A stretch of DNA of 64,000 nt. Origin: Astropecten irregularis (lineage: Eukaryota; Echinodermata; Asteroidea; Paxillosida; Astropectinidae). Shown in pieces: positions 61,373-64,000 of the stretch. A program made the position numbers and the translations under genes. Position 1 is the first letter of the stretch. Each line of letters begins with the position of its first letter. Below the pieces are notes generated by a model. It was not told the origin of the DNA. It was given only the letters and a program-made list of their open reading frames with translations, and made no database searches. The stretch is taken from NCBI GenBank assembly GCA_963971285.1, contig OZ020248.1:7130001-7194000 (forward strand). The letters are read 5' to 3'.

Positions 61373-64000
61373 TTTTGACACTAGAGTTGGAAATTTCTCC
61401 CTGAATACTGAGGAAACCGACTTGAAACTTGCACGACATGTAGCCCCAGATGAACTCTACAGGGAAATATGGGCTGTGTCAAATTACAAAGTCATGTTCA
61501 TGGCCGAAAACCAAAGTATAACTCCACACGCTATGCGTGAATGTCTTCGAGCAGGCCGCATTAAAACTGGTCTTAGACAATGAGAAAATTTTTGACGCTA
61601 GAGTTTGACATTTTTCCCTGAATACTGAGGCAATCGACTTGAAACTTGCACGACATGTAGCCCCATATGAACTCTACAGGGAAATATGGGCTGTGCCAAA
61701 TTAGAAAGTCATGTTCATGGCCGAAAATCCAAGTATAGCACCACACGCTATGAGAGAAGGCCGCCGAGCAGGCCGCATTAAAACTGCACTTAGACTATGA
61801 GTGACTTTTTGACGCTAGAGTTGGAAATTTCTCCCTGAATACTGAGGCAATCGACTTGAAACTTGTACGACATGTATCCCCAGATGAACTCTACAGGGAA
61901 ATATGGGCTGTGCCAAATTCCAAAGTCATGTTCATGGCCGAAAATCCAAGTATAACACCACACGCTATGCGTGAAGGCCTCCGAGCAGGCCGCATTAAAA
62001 CTGCACTTAGACTATGAGACACTTTGTGACGCTAGAGTTTGACATTTTTCCCTGAATACTGAGGCAATCGACTTGAAACTTGCACGACATGTAGCCCCAG
62101 ATGAACTCTACAGGGAAATATGGGCTGTGCCAAATTCCAAAGTCATGTTCATGGCCGAAAATCCAAGTATAGCACCACACGCTATGAGAGAAGGCCGCCG
62201 AGCAGGCCGCATTAAAACTGCACTTAGACTATGAGTGACTTTTTGACGCTAGAGTTGGAAATTTCTCCCTGAATACTGAGGAAACCGACTTGAAACTTGC
62301 ACGACATGTAGCCCCAGATGAACTCTACAGGGAAATATGGGCTGTGTCAAATTACAAAGTCATGTTCATGGCTGAAAATCAAAGTATAACACCACACGCT
62401 ATGCGTGAAGGCCTCCGAGCAGGCCGCATTAAAACTGCACTTAGACTATGAGACACTTTTTTGACGCTGGAGTTGGGAATTTCTCCCTGAATACTGAGGA
62501 AACCGACTTGAAACTTGCACGACATGTAGCCCCAGATAAACTCTACAGGGAAATATGGGCTGTGCCAAATTCCAAAGTCATGTTCATGGCCGAAAATCCA
62601 AGTATAGCACCACACGCTATGCGTGAAGGCCTCCGAGCAGGCCGCATTAAAACTGTACTTAGACTATGAGACAATTTTTGACACTAGAGTTGGAAATTTC
62701 TCCCTGAATACTGAGGCAATCGATTTGAAACCTGCACGACATGTAGCCCCAGATGAACTCTACAGGGAAATATGGGCTGTGCCAAATTCCAAAGTCATGT
62801 TCATGGCCGAAAATCCAAGTATAGTACCACACGCTATGCGTGAAGGCCTCCGAGCAGGCCGCATTAAAACTGTACTTAGACTATATGAGACAATTTTTGA
62901 CACTAGAGTTGGAAATTTCTCCCTGAATACTGAGGAAACCGACTTGAAACTTGCACGACATGTAGCCCCAGATGAACTCTACAGGGAAATATGGGCTGTG
63001 TCAAATTACAAAGTCATGTTCATGGCCGAAAACCAAAGTATAACACCACACGCTATGCGTGAAGGCCTCCGAGCAGGCCGCATTAAAACTGGTCTTAGAC
63101 AATGAGAACATTTTTGACGCTAGAGTTTGACATTTTTCCCTGAATACTGAGGCAATCGACTTGAAACTTGCACGACATGTAGCCCCATATGAACTCTACA
63201 GGGAAATATGGGCTGTGCCAAATTAGAAAGTCATGTTCATGGCCGAAAATCCAAGTATAGCACCACACGCTATGAGAGAAGGCCGCCGAGCAGGCCGCAT
63301 TAAAACTGCACTTAGACTATGAGTGACTTTTTGACGCTAGAGTTGGAAATTTCTCCCTGAATACTGAGGCAATCGACTTGAAACTTGTACGACATGTATC
63401 CCCAGATGAACTCTACAGGGAAATATGGGCTGTGCCAAATTCCAAAGTCATGTTCATGGCCGAAAATCCAAGTATAACACCACACGCTATGCGTGAAGGC
63501 CTCCGAGCAGGCCGCATTAAAACTGCACTTAGACTATGCGACACTTTTTGACGCTAGAGTTGGAAATTTTTCCCTGAATACTGAGGCAATCGACTTGAAA
63601 CTTGCACGACATGTATCCCCAGATGAACTCTACAGGGAAATATGGGCTGTGTCAAATTACAAAGTCATTTTCATGGCCGAAAATCAAAGTATAACACCAC
63701 ACGCTATGCGTGAAGGCCTCCGAGCAGGCCGCATTAAAACTGCACTTTGACTATGAGACACTTTTTGACGCTAGAGTTGGGAATTTCTCCCTGAATACTG
63801 AGGTAATCGACTTGAAACTTGCACGACATGTAGCCCCAGATGTACTCCAGAGGGAAATATGGGCTGTGCCAAATTACAAAGTCATTTTCATGGCCGAAAA
63901 TCAAAGTATAGCACCACACGCTATGAGAGAAGGCCGCCGAGCAGGCCGCATTAAAACTGCACTTAGACTATGAGTGACTTTTTGACGCTAGAGTTGGAAA

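Larger units (their letters stand above)
60487..63105 (+). repeat. 7- and 9-monomer nested duplications in block C
   Basis: 60487-60900 matches 62443-62800 at 9 monomers plus 3 bp. The ACTATATGAG and CCCCATATG markers recur at 7 monomers plus 1 or 3 bp (61363/62883; 61661/63183). Two overlapping duplication steps are needed. The bp residues match the local indels exactly. Confidence 0.75.
1..64000 (+). repeat. 217-bp satellite DNA array, about 295 head-to-tail monomers
   Basis: The same unit recurs every 217 bases from the first base to the last. For example, the anchor 'gacttgaaac' lies at 1 and 218, and its last full copy is at 63809. That is 294 periods plus 10 bases, and the 10 bases are fully accounted for by ten small indels annotated separately. 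All monomers have the same orientation; I saw no inversion, spacer or inserted element. Monomers differ by substitutions that group into recurrent subtypes. This is what is expected of a satellite evolving by unequal crossing-over and conversion. The array is open at both window ends. Function and species are not identifiable from the sequence. Confidence 0.98.
55080..64000 (+). repeat. Block C (mixed, more diverged, about 41 monomers)
   Basis: T, K, D, H, S and G features are intermixed, with many variants not seen upstream. Examples are GTTGGGAATTT (about 55305, 55523, 60298, 63777), AAATTAGAAAG (about 59308, 59961, 61047, 61699, 63222), CCGATCAGG (about 57855, 58723, 58939, 60025), CCCCATATG (about 58185, 61661, 63183) and GTACTCCAGAG (about 60364, 63842). 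Five of the ten indels found fall in the last 5 kb. TCTAGA disappears after about 58640. The array continues beyond the window. Confidence 0.8.

Noticed and set aside
62623-63105. Longest open frame in the window (160 codons)
   Set aside because: It consists of two satellite monomers whose frames are joined by the local 2-bp insertion ACTATATGAG. The same residues recur elsewhere with stops, and there is no independent sign of a gene.
1-64000. Tandem-repeat protein gene (for example a silk- or adhesin-like gene with 72-residue repeats)
   Set aside because: 217 is not divisible by 3, the frame changes at every monomer, and stops are fixed in several subtypes. A continuous product would need a frameshift in every monomer plus stop readthrough.
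1-64000. CRISPR array
   Set aside because: Units are 217 bp with no short repeat alternating with unique spacers, and no cas-like gene is present.
1-64000. CENP-B box (TTCG-4N-A-2N-CGGG pattern)
   Set aside because: The only TTCG in typical monomers (CACTTCGACTATG) is not followed by the required A and CGGG. No match was found on either strand of the monomers I checked.
1-64000. tRNA-derived SINE or Pol III internal promoter in the monomer
   Set aside because: No B-box-like GGTTCGANTCC, no A-rich tail and no target-site duplications were seen.
1-64000. rDNA spacer or telomeric repeat
   Set aside because: There are no rRNA-like segments and no TTAGGG, TTAGG or TTTAGGG runs; only the 217-bp unit is present.

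Overview
The whole 64 kb window is one uninterrupted satellite DNA array. A 217-bp monomer repeats head to tail on a single strand about 295 times, from the first base to the last. I find no unique sequence, gene, RNA gene, transposon or CRISPR array. Every 'gacttgaaac'-type anchor falls on a 217-bp grid. The only departures I found are ten 1-2 bp indels, net +10 over 294 periods. The array runs past both window ends, so neither border is visible.

This is almost certainly eukaryotic heterochromatin (centromeric, pericentromeric, subtelomeric or sex/B-chromosome type) from a long-read assembly. I do not recognise the monomer and cannot name the species. A reference monomer (1261-1477) is 43% GC with 8 CpGs against about 10 expected. 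CpG is therefore not strongly depleted, which mildly argues against a heavily methylated vertebrate-type genome.

Monomers fall into recurring subtypes, named here by diagnostic bases. D has GATGCAATC plus CCACGATATTTA. K has GACACTATAG after GAGAAAATTTTT. HV and HQ have GGACATTTTT plus GAGGAAAC. S follows GAGTGAC. X has CTCGAG plus TCTAGA. T has GAGGTAATC plus TCTAGA. G has GTTTGACATTTTT plus GCTGGGCC. An asterisk (K*) marks a downstream half reading GGCCTAAAATCC.

The subtypes form two kinds of higher-order block that alternate along the window. B blocks contain D, K, HV, S and HQ, with a canonical 10-monomer order D-D-K*-HV-D-D-K*-HV-S-HQ. A blocks are rich in X and T and carry XhoI and XbaI sites. 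The layout is B1 1-3647, A1 3648-6034, B2 6035-7336, A2 7337-10591, B3 10592-19271, A3 19272-22526, B4 22527-32942, A4 32943-37855, B5 37856-42490, A5a 42491-47403, A5b 47404-55079 (K/X/T/D only), and C 55080-64000 (mixed and visibly more diverged).

Nested segmental duplications in whole-monomer steps explain the layout. The largest is a direct tandem duplication of 45 monomers (28091-37855, repeated at 37856-47403 with one monomer lost). Others have offsets of 55, 21, 10, 9, 7, 5 and 4 monomers. Hybrid monomers mark several exact crossover points. The many 60-120 codon open frames are by-products of the repeat: 217 is not a multiple of 3, so the frame rotates at every monomer, and several subtypes have fixed stops. 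I therefore annotate no protein-coding gene. All comparisons were made by eye; no alignment or database search was run.
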